From: Vibrio galatheae
Lineage (GTDB): Bacteria > Pseudomonadota > Gammaproteobacteria > Enterobacterales > Vibrionaceae
Direction: 5' to 3'
Assembly: GCF_000967545.1 (NCBI RefSeq)
Contig: NZ_JXXV01000038.1
Coordinates: forward strand, 1 to 61,070
Length of the DNA stretch: 61,070 nt
Shown: one piece after another, positions 18,818-28,665 of the stretch
How the letters are laid out: each line of letters begins with the position of its first letter
Numbering within the stretch: position 1 is the first letter of the stretch
The notes under the pieces: model-generated
What the model was told of the DNA's origin: nothing
Databases searched by the model: none
The model's input: only the letters and a program-made list of their open reading frames with translations
Translations under genes and position numbers: made by a program

Positions 18818-19624
18818 ATGAGCAATAAGGTCATCCTTGTTGTTCTAGACGGACTGAACTATCAGGTAGCCCGTGATTGCATGGGCTACCTTAACGGTCT
18901 TCTTGAACAACAGCGCGCATCACTCTATCAAGTAGAGTGTCAACTGCCATCGATGTCGCGTCCACTGTATGAATGCATTTTAACCGGGGTACGCCCTGTC
19001 GACAGCGGTATAGTCAATAATAATGTCGTCCGCCTTTCTAATCAGTCTTCAATTTTTAGTTTGGCAGCATCTCAAGGCAAGGTGACATCAGCCGCTGCTT
19101 ATCATTGGATCAGCGAACTCTACAACCGTGCGCCTTACCATCCCGTCCTAGATCGCTTTACCAACGATGAAACAATGAATATTCAACATGGCTGCTTTTA
19201 TCATTGGGATCACTACCCAGATGAAGCGCTGTTTCTAGATGCAGAATATCTACGTCGTACTTATCACCCCGACTTCTTGCTCATCCATCCGATGAACATT
19301 GATGACATGGGTCATAAGTATGGCTTGGACTCGCGTCAATATCGCAATTGTGCGCGTGGCGCCGATATCATTCTTTCCAACTATATCGAGCAATGGCGTC
19401 GTGATGGCTATCAAATCATGATCACCAGTGACCATGGCATGAACAACGACCTATCTCATGGTGGCATTTTAGCCGAAGAGCGAGAAGTGCCTTTGTTTGT
19501 GATTGGCGATAAATTTACTCACCATGCATGTCAGGTAGAGCAAACAGAAATCTGTGGCAACGTGTGTCAGCTTCTAAACCTTGAACACTCGAAGCCTTAC
19601 ACTCAGGAACTGTTAGCGCTATGA
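18818..19624 (+). CDS. Alkaline phosphatase superfamily hydrolase (nucleotide pyrophosphatase/phosphodiesterase type)
   Basis: A 268-residue cytoplasmic enzyme of the alkaline phosphatase superfamily. The metal-binding set is in place: D11 in V-V-L-D-G-L, nucleophile candidate S47 in P-S-M-S-R-P, D162 and H166 in D-D-M-G-H, D205/H206 in S-D-H-G-M, and H214 in S-H-G-G. Having Ser where most phosphodiesterases of this type have Thr is a small variation. There is no signal peptide, so it acts on imported substrate. It sits 10 bp after the binding-protein gene and overlaps the first permease by 4 bp (ATGA). It could be a phosphodiesterase, phosphonoacetate hydrolase-like enzyme or phosphatase; the sequence alone does not settle which. 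Confidence 0.85.
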   Translation: MSNKVILVVLDGLNYQVARDCMGYLNGLLEQQRASLYQVECQLPSMSRPLYECILTGVRPVDSGIVNNNVVRLSNQSSIFSLAASQGKVTSAAAYHWISELYNRAPYHPVLDRFTNDETMNIQHGCFYHWDHYPDEALFLDAEYLRRTYHPDFLLIHPMNIDDMGHKYGLDSRQYRNCARGADIILSNYIEQWRRDGYQIMITSDHGMNNDLSHGGILAEEREVPLFVIGDKFTHHACQVEQTEICGNVCQLLNLEHSKPYTQELLAL

Positions 19625-20529
19625 ACGAATCCGTTGTATCAAAAAAATCACACGACTCGAACAGCACGATCACCAATACCACCCTGCCGTGGTTAACTCG
19701 CATTAAGCCCGCATTGTGGCTGCTGCCTTTTGCGCTGTTCTTTTATCTGTTTCAGCTTGCTCCTATGATTTGGGTCGTGATCAATAGCTTTGTCTACTAT
19801 GATCAAATCACGCTCGATAATTACCTCGACGTTTTTGATTCCGCCTTTATGATGCAAGCATTTGGCAACAGCTTATGGCTCTCATTTTGGTCAAGTATTT
19901 TCGGTATTTCAGTCGCAGCGGTACTGGTTTCTTCCCTTCGCCGCGTTGACAGTAAACTGCGAGACGGTGTGATTGCGTTTACCAACATGAGTAGCAACTT
20001 TGCTGGGGTTCCGTTGTCATTTGCCTTCATCATTATCTTGGGCACCAATGGCGCGGTAACATTGCTGCTCAAGCAATACGGCTTATTGGGTGATTTCGAT
20101 TTATACGGAAAGTGGGGCTTGCTAGCGATTTACATCTACTTCCAAATTCCGCTCGCCGTTTTGTTGCTTTACCCTGCCTTCGATGCGTTGAGTGACGATT
20201 GGCAGGCTGCTGCTTCTCTGCTTGGCGCCAACACACGCCAATACTGGGTAAAAGTTGCCCTTCCCGTCCTATCTCCAGCTCTGTTTGGCACTTTTATCAT
20301 ACTGATTGCCAACGCAATTGGCGCCTATGCGAGTGTCTACGCACTGACTTCAGGCAACTACAATCTCATCACCATTCGTATTGCCAGTCTGGTATCGGGA
20401 GATTTGTTCCTTGAGCCTAACCTAGCCGCCGCCATTTCGGTTGTTCTGATGGGACTACTGGCCTTCATTACTCTAATTAACCAATGGCTGATTGCGAAAA
20501 GCTACGCTGGCAAAAAAGGGAGCAGCTAA
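19621..20529 (+). CDS. ABC transporter permease
   Basis: A 302-residue inner-membrane permease with about six transmembrane segments, the first near residues 33-55. The cytoplasmic coupling loop is recognisable as Q-A-A-A-S-L-L-G-A-N-T followed by the V-A-L-P-V-L-S-P stretch (the EAA loop) near 195-220, which contacts the ATPase. The ATG overlaps the stop of the upstream hydrolase gene, and the second permease starts 3 bp after its end. It pairs with that permease to form the heterodimeric channel. Confidence 0.9.
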   Translation: MNESVVSKKSHDSNSTITNTTLPWLTRIKPALWLLPFALFFYLFQLAPMIWVVINSFVYYDQITLDNYLDVFDSAFMMQAFGNSLWLSFWSSIFGISVAAVLVSSLRRVDSKLRDGVIAFTNMSSNFAGVPLSFAFIIILGTNGAVTLLLKQYGLLGDFDLYGKWGLLAIYIYFQIPLAVLLLYPAFDALSDDWQAAASLLGANTRQYWVKVALPVLSPALFGTFIILIANAIGAYASVYALTSGNYNLITIRIASLVSGDLFLEPNLAAAISVVLMGLLAFITLINQWLIAKSYAGKKGSS

Positions 20530-20532
20530 ACG

Positions 20533-21321
20533 ATGCAAGAAATTAACTCTCGATGGCACCAAACCGTGGTGTATTCAATCGTCGGCGTGATGCTGATTCC
20601 AATTTTCGCCACCTTAGTCTACTCATTGTCTTCACGCTGGGGAGCGACCATCCTACCTGATGGTTTTACTGTCAAATGGTATACTGAGCTGCTAACAGAT
20701 CCGCGCTTTTTACACGCTTTTGGCCGCTCGTTGTTTATCTGTATCGCGTCACTAATACTCAGCGTGATCCTTGTTCTTCCCGCGATTTTCGTCGTGTTTT
20801 ATTACTTCCCAAAACTCGACAAACTGATGAACGTGTTCATTCTTCTGCCATTCGCCGTACCACCTGTCGTGTCATCGGTCGGTTTATTGCAATTGTATGC
20901 TGATAGCTCGATTGCTTTAATCGGCACCCCATGGATTTTGATTGGCACCTATTTCACTATCGCCCTGCCATTTATGTATCGGGCCATAGCCAACAGCTTT
21001 GAAGCCATTAATCTGCATGACTTGATGGACGCCGCCCATCTATTGGGTGCAAGCAGCAGTAAAGCGTTTTTACTCGTCATTCTACCAAATTTACGTAAGG
21101 GGTTGATGGCATCTTTGTTCCTTTCGTTCTCGTTCCTATTAGGTGAATTTGTCTTTGCCAATATCTTGGTTGGTACACGGTATGAAACCTTACAAATTTA
21201 CCTCTACAACATGCGTCAAACCAGCGGTCACTTTACCTCGGCTCTGGTTATGACCTACTTCCTGTTTATTTTTATATTGACTTGGTTGGCAAGTCGTTTC
21301 AGCCAAGGAGTTAAATCATGA
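20533..21321 (+). CDS. ABC transporter permease
   Basis: The second permease, 262 residues with about six membrane segments. Its EAA-type coupling loop reads D-L-M-D-A-A-H-L-L-G-A followed by L-V-I-L-P-N-L-R-K-G near residues 160-190. Its last codons overlap the ATPase gene start by 4 bp, so the three transport genes are tightly coupled. Substrate is set by the binding protein and remains inferred as organophosphate or phosphonate. Confidence 0.9.
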   Translation: MQEINSRWHQTVVYSIVGVMLIPIFATLVYSLSSRWGATILPDGFTVKWYTELLTDPRFLHAFGRSLFICIASLILSVILVLPAIFVVFYYFPKLDKLMNVFILLPFAVPPVVSSVGLLQLYADSSIALIGTPWILIGTYFTIALPFMYRAIANSFEAINLHDLMDAAHLLGASSSKAFLLVILPNLRKGLMASLFLSFSFLLGEFVFANILVGTRYETLQIYLYNMRQTSGHFTSALVMTYFLFIFILTWLASRFSQGVKS

Positions 21322-22337
21322 GTTATGTAACGGTCAAAAAGCTGGCAAAACGTTTTGCGGACAACAGCGTATTTGCAGATATTGATTTCACCATTCAACA
21401 AGGTGAATTCATTACCCTTTTAGGCCCAAGTGGTTGTGGCAAATCCACCCTACTACGCAGTTTGGCAGGGTTAACCCCAGTCGACAGTGGCGAGATTTGG
21501 GTTAATGGTGAGAATATCACCCATCAAATTGCGCAGAAACGAGGCATTGGTATGGTGTTTCAATCCTATGCGCTGTTTCCAAATATGACCGTTGCTGGCA
21601 ATATTGCTTTCGGTTTAAAGATGAAAAAAATTAATGCCGATGTCATACAAAGAGAAATCGCGCAAGTCATCGAGCTGGTTGACCTCAAAGGCAAAGAGCA
21701 ACACTATCCCCACCAACTTTCCGGAGGCCAACGGCAACGTGTCGCCCTTGCACGTGCATTAGTAGTTAAGCCACGTATTTTGCTGCTCGATGAGCCCCTT
21801 TCGGCGCTGGATGCCAAGATCCGTAAGCACTTACGTCAGCAGATCCGCGAAATTCAAACAGAGCTCAACTTGACCACGATTTTTGTCACTCACGATCAAG
21901 AAGAAGCGATGATCATGTCTGACCGTATTTTTCTGATGAACCAAGGTTCAATCGTGCAAGCGGGCACACCAGAAGAGATTTATACCCAGCCAGCGGATGA
22001 ATTTGTTGCCGGGTTTATGGGCCATTACAATCTGATTGAAGCAAGCCAAGCCAAGCAGCTATTCAATATGGATACCGAATGGAAAGTGGCGATACGTCCT
22101 GAATCAATTTACGTAAAAGAACAAGGACGCCAATATGAACCCCACATTTCAGCACCTCTAGTCGGCACGATAAAAAACCACCAATTACTGGGCAATGTGA
22201 TTCGCTACCAAGTGAAGGTCGATGAGTGTCAGTTCACGGTAGACTTACTCAACCGATCATCAGAGCGTTTACGCGCCAATGGCAGCCAGTTGGAGTTGCT
22301 ATTTAACTTAAATGAAATACAACCAGTGAGAGCCTAA
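21318..22337 (+). CDS. ABC transporter ATP-binding protein
   Basis: A 339-residue ATPase that powers the transporter. All nucleotide-binding elements are intact: Walker A G-P-S-G-C-G-K-S-T (36-44), Q-loop V-F-Q-S-Y-A-L-F-P-N, signature L-S-G-G-Q-R-Q-R, Walker B I-L-L-L-D-E-P, and the switch histidine in F-V-T-H-D-Q. Residues beyond about 240 form a TOBE-like regulatory domain, as in the PotA/FbpC/PhnT group. It overlaps the preceding permease by 4 bp and is followed after 2 bp by the HAD phosphatase gene. Confidence 0.93.
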   Translation: MSYVTVKKLAKRFADNSVFADIDFTIQQGEFITLLGPSGCGKSTLLRSLAGLTPVDSGEIWVNGENITHQIAQKRGIGMVFQSYALFPNMTVAGNIAFGLKMKKINADVIQREIAQVIELVDLKGKEQHYPHQLSGGQRQRVALARALVVKPRILLLDEPLSALDAKIRKHLRQQIREIQTELNLTTIFVTHDQEEAMIMSDRIFLMNQGSIVQAGTPEEIYTQPADEFVAGFMGHYNLIEASQAKQLFNMDTEWKVAIRPESIYVKEQGRQYEPHISAPLVGTIKNHQLLGNVIRYQVKVDECQFTVDLLNRSSERLRANGSQLELLFNLNEIQPVRA

Positions 22338-22339
22338 GC

Positions 22340-22999
22340 ATGCCTAAACCCCTTTATGTGTTTGATATGGATGACACCCTAATCAATGGCGACTGCGCAA
22401 TGATTTGGAACGAGTTTCTGGTTGAGAAAGGCATTGCGACTTCGCCATATTTTATTGAAGAAGATCAGCGTCTTATGGATCTCTACGCTCAAGGTAAACT
22501 GGATATGCAAGATTACCTCAACTTCTGTATGGCACCACTTTGCAACTTGTCAGTTGAACAAGTAAAAGACTTGGCACAAGAGTGCGTCGAACGGCACATC
22601 CTAAGCAAACAGTTTAAGCAATCGCAAATTTTGATTGAACAGCTCGCTCGCGACGATATTGATATGGTGATCATCTCTGCCAGTGTCACCTTTTTAGTTG
22701 AAGCAGTTGGTCTTAAGTTGGGAATACCGACCGTCCTAGGTATTGATTTAGTTGAGAAAGAGAACGGCTATTCGGCTCAAATTCTTGGCATTCCCAGCTA
22801 TCGCGAAGGCAAAGTAACGCGGCTAAAAGCTTGGCTAGATGCTCAAGCCAACCGCTATTCGACATTGCACTTTTATACTGACTCTATCAATGACCTGCCG
22901 CTGTGCGAATATGCAGACTACACCTATCTCGTCAATCCATGTCCTCGTTTGAAAGCTCAGGCCAAACAGACAAACTGGACGATACTCAGTTGGGATTAA
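22340..22999 (+). CDS. HAD-IB family phosphatase
   Basis: A 219-residue cytoplasmic phosphatase of HAD subfamily IB (SerB-like). Motif I is F-D-M-D-D-T-L, with nucleophile D9 and acid/base D11. Motif II is the serine in I-I-S-A-S, motif III a lysine in Y-R-E-G-K, and motif IV Y-T-D-S-I-N-D-L-P. The small helical cap lies between motifs I and II. It is the last gene of the phosphorus operon, 2 bp after the ATPase, and is followed by a terminator. A sensible role is removing phosphate from the phosphomonoester released by the upstream hydrolase. It could also be a phosphoserine- or phosphoethanolamine-type phosphatase; that is not resolved. Confidence 0.88.
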   Translation: MPKPLYVFDMDDTLINGDCAMIWNEFLVEKGIATSPYFIEEDQRLMDLYAQGKLDMQDYLNFCMAPLCNLSVEQVKDLAQECVERHILSKQFKQSQILIEQLARDDIDMVIISASVTFLVEAVGLKLGIPTVLGIDLVEKENGYSAQILGIPSYREGKVTRLKAWLDAQANRYSTLHFYTDSINDLPLCEYADYTYLVNPCPRLKAQAKQTNWTILSWD

Positions 23000-23047
23000 T
23001 CACTGAGGTTTTGCTTAACCAAATTGGTAAAGTTTGATTCCCTCCAA

Positions 23048-23072
23048 GGGCAGCGCGCGCTGTCCTTTTCTC
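23048..23072 (+). terminator. Rho-independent terminator of the phosphorus operon
   Basis: Stem AGGGCAGC / GCTGTCCT with a GCGC loop and one G-U pair, followed by TTTCT. It lies about 50 bases after the HAD gene and before the rnf promoter region. Confidence 0.65.
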
Positions 23073-23136
23073 ACTGACGGCAACAGACACAAAATCAGAA
23101 AAATCCCCTCCGCTTTCCGTCACTTGACGTTATTTA

Positions 23137-23166
23137 TTCAACTTTTTTAACACAATCTCGTATAAT
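23137..23166 (+). promoter_or_regulatory. Candidate sigma-70 promoter of the rnf operon
   Basis: A consensus TATAAT at 23161-23166 with a weaker TTCAAC at 23137-23142 (18-base spacer), about 97 bases upstream of rnfA. The surrounding 60 bases are very AT-rich. Confidence 0.5.
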
Positions 23167-23262
23167 TTTTATTCAACAATATAAAACCTTATCTTTCCTT
23201 GGTTGTTATTGCGTAAGCAAAGCAGGATAATACTGGGATCGGAATTTCTAAATTATATAACT

Positions 23263-23844
23263 ATGACCGAATATCTTTTGTTGTTGGTTGGCACTGTGCT
23301 GGTCAATAACTTTGTACTGGTGAAGTTTCTGGGCTTATGTCCATTTATGGGTGTTTCTAAGAAACTAGAAACCGCAATCGGAATGGGGTTAGCGACGACG
23401 TTCGTTTTGACCTTAGCCTCCGTATGCGCCTACCTCGTCGAAAACTACATTCTAGAGCCACTTAACCTGCAATATTTGCGCACCATGAGTTTCATTTTGG
23501 TCATTGCTGTCGTGGTTCAGTTCACTGAGATGGTGGTACACAAAACCAGTCCAACGCTTTACCGACTGCTAGGAATTTTCCTTCCCTTGATCACGACCAA
23601 CTGTGCGGTTTTAGGTGTTGCGCTACTCAACATCAATGAAAATCACAATTTTATCGAATCGATCATTTATGGCTTTGGCGCTGCGGTTGGCTTCTCTCTG
23701 GTTCTGATACTGTTCGCTTCAATGCGTGAGCGAATTACCGCTGCCGATGTCCCGATGCCATTTAAAGGCGCGTCAATCGCAATGATTACAGCAGGACTAA
23801 TGTCTCTTGCATTTATGGGCTTTACTGGATTGGTGAAGTTGTAA
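23263..23844 (+). CDS. rnfA: Rnf electron transport complex subunit A
   Basis: An integral membrane subunit of the ion-translocating ferredoxin:NAD+ oxidoreductase (Rnf, also called Rsx). The start is the ATG at 23263 giving M-T-E-Y-L-L-L, the usual RnfA N-terminus, and 193 aa; the open frame upstream has no family support. Six membrane segments are visible, and the paired motif V-K-F-L-G-L-C-P-F near the N-terminus and T-T-N-C-A-V-L in the middle carry the conserved cysteines thought to hold an intramembrane iron-sulfur cluster with RnfE. Its stop overlaps the rnfB start by one base (TAATG). Confidence 0.96.
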   Translation: MTEYLLLLVGTVLVNNFVLVKFLGLCPFMGVSKKLETAIGMGLATTFVLTLASVCAYLVENYILEPLNLQYLRTMSFILVIAVVVQFTEMVVHKTSPTLYRLLGIFLPLITTNCAVLGVALLNINENHNFIESIIYGFGAAVGFSLVLILFASMRERITAADVPMPFKGASIAMITAGLMSLAFMGFTGLVKL

Positions 23845-24428
23845 TGAGCGCAATATTAATCGCAATTATCGCCATCGCGGTTCTTGCCGCCATTTTTGGG
23901 GCAATATTAGGTTTTGCTTCCATCCGCTTTAAAGTCGAGGCTGATCCTATCGTCGATCAAATCGACAATATTTTGCCGCAAACTCAGTGTGGGCAATGTG
24001 GTTACCCTGGCTGTAGACCCTATGCGGAAGCGATTGCAAACGGTGACGACATCAATAAATGCCCTCCTGGCGGTCAGGCAACCATCGAAAAACTGGCTGA
24101 TTTAATGGGCGTTGAAACCACCGACTCAGCGCACGATCTTGAAAATACCGTTAAAACCGTCGCGTTTATTCATGAAGACATGTGCATCGGCTGTACTAAG
24201 TGTATCCAAGCCTGCCCTGTTGATGCCATTGTCGGCGGGACAAAAGCGCTCCATACCGTGATCAAGGATGAATGTACTGGCTGTGACTTATGCGTTGCGC
24301 CTTGCCCAACCGATTGTATTGAAATGATTCCTGTAGAGACCACTACAGCGAGCTGGAAGTGGCAAATGGACGCCATTCCTGTTGTTGATATTACCGATTC
24401 TGCCCACCAGCAGAAAAGCGTGAATTAA
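23844..24428 (+). CDS. rnfB: Rnf electron transport complex subunit B (iron-sulfur protein)
   Basis: A 194-residue membrane-anchored ferredoxin-like subunit. One N-terminal helix (about 3-27) anchors it. A 4Fe-4S domain follows with C49, C52, C57 and C73 in the pattern C-G-Q-C-G-Y-P-G-C ... K-C-P-P-G-G. Two classical 4Fe-4S motifs come next, [12 protein letters not shown] and [12 protein letters not shown]. It passes electrons between the soluble donor and the membrane subunits. The rnfC gene starts 8 bp after its stop. Confidence 0.97.
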   Translation: MSAILIAIIAIAVLAAIFGAILGFASIRFKVEADPIVDQIDNILPQTQCGQCGYPGCRPYAEAIANGDDINKCPPGGQATIEKLADLMGVETTDSAHDLENTVKTVAFIHEDMCIGCTKCIQACPVDAIVGGTKALHTVIKDECTGCDLCVAPCPTDCIEMIPVETTTASWKWQMDAIPVVDITDSAHQQKSVN

Positions 24429-24436
24429 GGACTGGT

Positions 24437-26974
24437 ATGCTGTCATTAATCGAACAAATTAAATCCGGTGCCTTGTGGACATTCCCTGGTGGTGTTCATC
24501 CTGCAGAAAATAAATCCCAATCGGTCAGTAATGGCTTGGTTCACGCTGCTATTGCCGAAGAAATTGTCTTGCCAGTCAAACAACACATTGGTAAGCCGGG
24601 CAACATTACAGTCGAAGTCGGCGAACAGGTACTCAAAGGCCAGTCGTTAACCAAATACGACACCAGCTTTATGCTGCCAGTCCATGCTCCAACATCCGGA
24701 ACTGTGATTGCGATTGAACCGAGAACCACTGCCCACCCTTCGGGCTTAAGTGAAACCTGTATCGTCATCAAACCGGATATGGCCGATAACTGGTGTGAAC
24801 GCGACGCTTGGCAAGATTACCAGCAGCGTACGCCAGAGGAACTGCTTGAGAAAATCCGTCAAGCTGGCGTTTCTGGAATGGGAGGCGCAGGCTTCCCGAC
24901 GGCGAAGAAAATTCAATCGGGTATCGCCAAGACTGACATCCTGATCATCAATGCCGCTGAGTGTGAACCGTACATTACCGCTGATGATATGTTGATGCGC
25001 GAGCATGCGGATGAAATCATCCAAGGTATTGAGGTGGTTGAACATATCCTCAAACCACAACTTACCGTGATCGGCATTGAAGACAATAAACCGGAGGCCG
25101 TCAAGGCGCTGCAACAAGCCGCAAAGCACAAAGATATTGTGATTCGCGTTATCCCGACTAAGTATCCTTCCGGTGGTGAGAAACAGCTAATTAAAATACT
25201 GACCGACAAGGAAGTACCGAACGGAGGTATTCCTGCCGATATTGGTATGTTGGTGCAAAATGTCGGCTCACTTTACGCCATTAAACGCGCGGTCATCGAT
25301 GGTGAAGCGTTAGTAGAACGTGTAGTGACGCTCACTGGCGATACCTTCAAGCAGCCAAGAAACGTCTGGGCTCTGCTTGGCACGCCAGTACAGTCACTAT
25401 TAAGTGAATTCGGCTATCAAGCGGATAAGAAGCTCCCTCGCCTAATTATGGGCGGGCCGATGATGGGATTTACCTTACCGCATGCTCAAGTACCCATCAC
25501 CAAAACGTCCAACTGCATTCTTGCCCCGACACGCCAAGAGATCTCGCCGCAGCAGTATGAAATGGCTTGTATCCGATGTGGTCAATGTGCAGAAGCCTGT
25601 CCGGCATCACTTCTCCCTCAACAACTTTTCTGGCATTCAAAAGCAGAAGAGCTAGACAAGTGTGAAGAGCTCAACATCAAAGATTGTATTGAATGTGGCG
25701 CCTGTGCTTTTGTTTGTCCAAGCGAAATTCCTCTAGTTCAATATTACCGTCAAGCCAAGGCTGAAATTCGCACGCGTAAAGAAGAATCCGAAGCCGCGGA
25801 AAGAGCGAAAATTCGTTTCGAAGATAAAAAAGCTCGCTTAGAGCGTGATAAAGCTGCGCGTGAAAACCGCTTTAAGAAAGCGGCAGATGATCGCCGTAAA
25901 GAGATGAAATCAACTGGTGGCGATGATGCCATAGCTGCGGCTATTGCGCGCGTGAAAGCGCAAAAATCAGATGCTAAAGCAGAAGACAATGCAGTTAAAC
26001 CAGCCGTTGCCGCTGCGATCGCCAAAGCCAAAGCAAAACAAGCGGCAGCGCTAGAAAGCGGACAGACACAGCCAGACAACTCTGAAATGGCAAAGCTGCG
26101 TGAAGAGCGCAAGCGTCAGGCCAGAGAGCGTAAAGCAGAAAGAGATCAGCAGGCAGGAGCTGAGGAACCATCAACAGAGGGTAAGAAGGATGCGGTAGCC
26201 GCTGCAATTGCCCGAGCTAAAGTCCGTAAAGCAGAGCAACAGGCAAAACCTCAACCTGAGCAGCCAAGCGAGCAATCAGACGCAAGCGAAGCGGATCCGA
26301 AAAAAGCCGCTATCGCCGCTGCAATAGCCCGTGCTAAAGCGCGTAAAGCCGAGCAACAGGCAGAACCTCAATCTGAGCAGCCAAGCGAGCAAGCAGACGC
26401 AAGCGAAGTGGATCCGAAAAAAGCCGCTGTCGCCGCTGCAATTGCCCGTGCTAAAGCCCGTAAAGCCGAGCAACAAGCAGAACCTCAACCTGAGCAGCCA
26501 AGCGAGCAATCAGACGCAAGCGAAGCGGATCCGAAAAAAGCCGCTGTCGCTGCTGCAATTGCCCGAGCAAAAGCCCGTAAAGCAGAGCAACAGGCAAAAT
26601 CTCAACCCGAGCAGCCAAGCGAGCAAGCAGACGCAAGCGAAGCGGATCCGAAAAAAGCCGCTGTCGCCGCTGCAATTGCCCGTGCTAAAGCGCGTAAAGC
26701 CGAGCAACAGGCAGAATCTCAACCCGAGCAGCCAAGCGAGCAAGCAGACTCAAGCGAAGCGGATCCGAAAAAAGCCGCTGTCGCCGCTGCAGTTGCCCGT
26801 GCTAAAGCGCGTAAAGCCGAGCAACAGGCAGAATCTCAACCCGAGCAGCCAAGCGAGCAAACAGACGCAAGCGAAGTGGATCCGAAAAAAGCCGCTGTCG
26901 CCGCGGCAATTGCCCGTGCTAAAGCGCGCAAAGCAGAAAAAGAACAACAAAAACAATTTGAGGAGAAAGAGTAG
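24437..26974 (+). CDS. rnfC: Rnf electron transport complex subunit C with long repeat tail
   Basis: The peripheral NADH/flavin and iron-sulfur subunit, 845 aa. The N-terminal half has the Gly-rich nucleotide-binding segment G-M-G-G-A-G-F-P-T and an E-C-E-P-Y segment typical of the NuoF-like fold. Two 4Fe-4S motifs use C378, C381, C384, C388 and C417, C420, C423, C427. From about residue 450 the chain turns into a charged Ala/Lys/Arg/Glu helix. From residue 583 it consists of six tandem 39-residue units and a seventh partial one, each starting [13 protein letters not shown]. RnfC tails vary in length between gammaproteobacteria, and this one is long. It meets rnfD with a one-base overlap. Confidence 0.97.
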   Translation: MLSLIEQIKSGALWTFPGGVHPAENKSQSVSNGLVHAAIAEEIVLPVKQHIGKPGNITVEVGEQVLKGQSLTKYDTSFMLPVHAPTSGTVIAIEPRTTAHPSGLSETCIVIKPDMADNWCERDAWQDYQQRTPEELLEKIRQAGVSGMGGAGFPTAKKIQSGIAKTDILIINAAECEPYITADDMLMREHADEIIQGIEVVEHILKPQLTVIGIEDNKPEAVKALQQAAKHKDIVIRVIPTKYPSGGEKQLIKILTDKEVPNGGIPADIGMLVQNVGSLYAIKRAVIDGEALVERVVTLTGDTFKQPRNVWALLGTPVQSLLSEFGYQADKKLPRLIMGGPMMGFTLPHAQVPITKTSNCILAPTRQEISPQQYEMACIRCGQCAEACPASLLPQQLFWHSKAEELDKCEELNIKDCIECGACAFVCPSEIPLVQYYRQAKAEIRTRKEESEAAERAKIRFEDKKARLERDKAARENRFKKAADDRRKEMKSTGGDDAIAAAIARVKAQKSDAKAEDNAVKPAVAAAIAKAKAKQAAALESGQTQPDNSEMAKLREERKRQARERKAERDQQAGAEEPSTEGKKDAVAAAIARAKVRKAEQQAKPQPEQPSEQSDASEADPKKAAIAAAIARAKARKAEQQAEPQSEQPSEQADASEVDPKKAAVAAAIARAKARKAEQQAEPQPEQPSEQSDASEADPKKAAVAAAIARAKARKAEQQAKSQPEQPSEQADASEADPKKAAVAAAIARAKARKAEQQAESQPEQPSEQADSSEADPKKAAVAAAVARAKARKAEQQAESQPEQPSEQTDASEVDPKKAAVAAAIARAKARKAEKEQQKQFEEKE
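26183..26974 (+). repeat. 117-bp tandem repeats in rnfC (six full units plus a partial seventh)
   Basis: Unit boundaries at 26183, 26300, 26417, 26534, 26651, 26768 and 26885; the last is partial and runs into the stop. Each unit encodes 39 residues, with almost all changes confined to a few sites (Ala/Val, Glu/Lys, Pro/Ser, Ser/Ala/Thr). Most boundaries carry GGATCCGAAAAAA. Near-identity at the DNA level points to recent duplication or gene conversion. Confidence 0.95.
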
Positions 26975-28020
26975 TGGCCTTCTTTATTGCCAGCTCACCC
27001 CATGCGCACAGTCGTAGAAGTACGCCTGATCTGATGAAGTGGGTTGCTCTGTGCGCTCTTCCCGGTTTAGCCGCGCAGACTTACTTTTTTGGCTGGGGCA
27101 CTATTGTCCAACTCATTATCGCGATCGTCATTGGCCTAAGCTTAGAAGCACTGGTCATGGTTGCGCGAAAACGTCCGCCAATGTCTGCATTACGCGACAA
27201 CAGTGCGTTAGTGACGGCTTGGCTGCTTGCCGTTGCCATTCCGCCTCTTTCTCCGTGGTGGATAGTGGTCATTGGCCTTATTTTCGCCATTGTCATTGCC
27301 AAACACCTTTATGGCGGTATCGGTCAGAACTTATTCAATCCAGCCATGGTTGCTTATGTTGTGCTGCTTATTTCGTTTCCAGTACAGATGACCAGTTGGA
27401 TATCACCGAGTGAACTTCAAGCGACTCCCATCTCAGGTGGCGATGCCTTTTCACTGATCTTTACTGGTTTTAATCTCGAAGGTTTGTCATTGCAACAAAT
27501 TCGCACCGGAATTGACGGAGTCACTATGGCCACGCCACTCGACGCGTTCAAAACCGCATTAACCGCTGGTAATACAGCAAGCGAGGCAATGGCTCAACCA
27601 CAATTCGGTGGCTTAGCGGGCATTGGTTGGGAGTGGGTAAACCTTGCTTACTTGGTCGGCGGCTTGTTACTGATTAAAGTCCGAGTGATCAACTGGCATA
27701 TTCCGCTGAGCTTTTTAATCAGCCTGACCGTAATCAGCAGCCTGTTTATCATGGTGACACCCGGCACAAGCGCTTCACCGCTCGTCCATCTTCTTTCGGG
27801 TGCAACTATGCTCGGGGCATTTTTTATTGCCACAGATCCGGTGTCAGCGTCCACAACGGTTAAAGGTCGACTGATATTCGGCGCTTTCATTGGCGCTATG
27901 GTATTCATCATACGTACTTGGGGTGGTTTCCCTGATGGCATCGCCTTCGCTGTTTTGTTGGGTAATATGTGCGTCCCTTTGATTGATTACTACACCAAAC
28001 CAAGAACCTATGGTCACTAA
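26974..28020 (+). CDS. rnfD: Rnf electron transport complex subunit D
   Basis: A 348-residue membrane flavoprotein, about nine or ten membrane segments. It starts with GTG at 26974, sharing one base with the rnfC stop (TAGTG). The covalent FMN attachment motif D-G-V-T-M-A-T is at 181-187, so Thr187 is the expected flavinylated residue, as described for Vibrio cholerae RnfD. It works with RnfG in moving electrons across the membrane coupled to ion transport. The next gene follows after 9 bp. Confidence 0.97.
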   Translation: MAFFIASSPHAHSRRSTPDLMKWVALCALPGLAAQTYFFGWGTIVQLIIAIVIGLSLEALVMVARKRPPMSALRDNSALVTAWLLAVAIPPLSPWWIVVIGLIFAIVIAKHLYGGIGQNLFNPAMVAYVVLLISFPVQMTSWISPSELQATPISGGDAFSLIFTGFNLEGLSLQQIRTGIDGVTMATPLDAFKTALTAGNTASEAMAQPQFGGLAGIGWEWVNLAYLVGGLLLIKVRVINWHIPLSFLISLTVISSLFIMVTPGTSASPLVHLLSGATMLGAFFIATDPVSASTTVKGRLIFGAFIGAMVFIIRTWGGFPDGIAFAVLLGNMCVPLIDYYTKPRTYGH

Positions 28021-28029
28021 GGTTTCAAG

Positions 28030-28665
28030 ATGTTAAATGCGATAAGAAAAAATGGGGTTGTTCTTGCGATTTTTGCCTGTGCTTCTACAGGTGTTGTTGC
28101 ACTGACCAATTACCTAACCAAAGACCAAATTCAACTTCAGGAGCAAAAACAACTCCTGTCGGTATTGAACCAAGTCATCCCGCATGAAATGCACGACAAT
28201 GAGCTCTATCAAGATTGTACGCTTGTCAGTGACCCTGCACTTGGCACACAATCGCCAATGCCTATTTACATGGCGTCATTAAACGGTGAACCTTCTGCTA
28301 TGGCCGTCGAAGCTATTGCACCTGATGGATACAACGGGGCAATCAAGATTATTGTTGGAATGACGCATGATGGTACGATCACTGGCACACGTGTATTAAA
28401 CCACCGTGAAACACCCGGACTGGGCGATAAAATTGATCTACGCATTACAGACTGGATTCTTGGCTTTACTGGTAAGACGGTAAGTGAGGCAAATCTATCA
28501 GACTGGAATGTGCGCAAAGATGGCGGTCAATTTGATCAGTTTACTGGCGCAACCATCACCCCTCGTGCCGTGGTTAAAGCGGTCAAGAAGGCCGTTGAGT
28601 ACACCAACACCCATCGCGATCAAATATTGGCACAACCACGCAATTGTGGAGGTAACCATGAGTGA
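28030..28665 (+). CDS. rnfG: Rnf electron transport complex subunit G
   Basis: A 211-residue subunit with one N-terminal membrane helix (about 9-27) and a periplasmic FMN-binding domain. The flavinylation motif T-G-A-T-I-T places the covalent FMN on Thr175, the same position reported in Vibrio cholerae RnfG. It overlaps rnfE by 8 bp. It hands electrons to or from RnfD and RnfA/E on the periplasmic side. Confidence 0.97.
   Translation: MLNAIRKNGVVLAIFACASTGVVALTNYLTKDQIQLQEQKQLLSVLNQVIPHEMHDNELYQDCTLVSDPALGTQSPMPIYMASLNGEPSAMAVEAIAPDGYNGAIKIIVGMTHDGTITGTRVLNHRETPGLGDKIDLRITDWILGFTGKTVSEANLSDWNVRKDGGQFDQFTGATITPRAVVKAVKKAVEYTNTHRDQILAQPRNCGGNHE

Noticed and set aside
26183..26974. Regular 117-bp repeats that could be mistaken for a CRISPR or satellite array
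   Set aside because: They are in frame inside rnfC, contain no unique spacers, and encode the known Ala/Lys-rich tail.
26331..27017. A 228-codon plus-strand frame and several minus-strand frames over the rnfC repeats
   Set aside because: The repeat length is a multiple of three, so alternative frames stay open by construction. They have no ribosome sites and low-complexity products.
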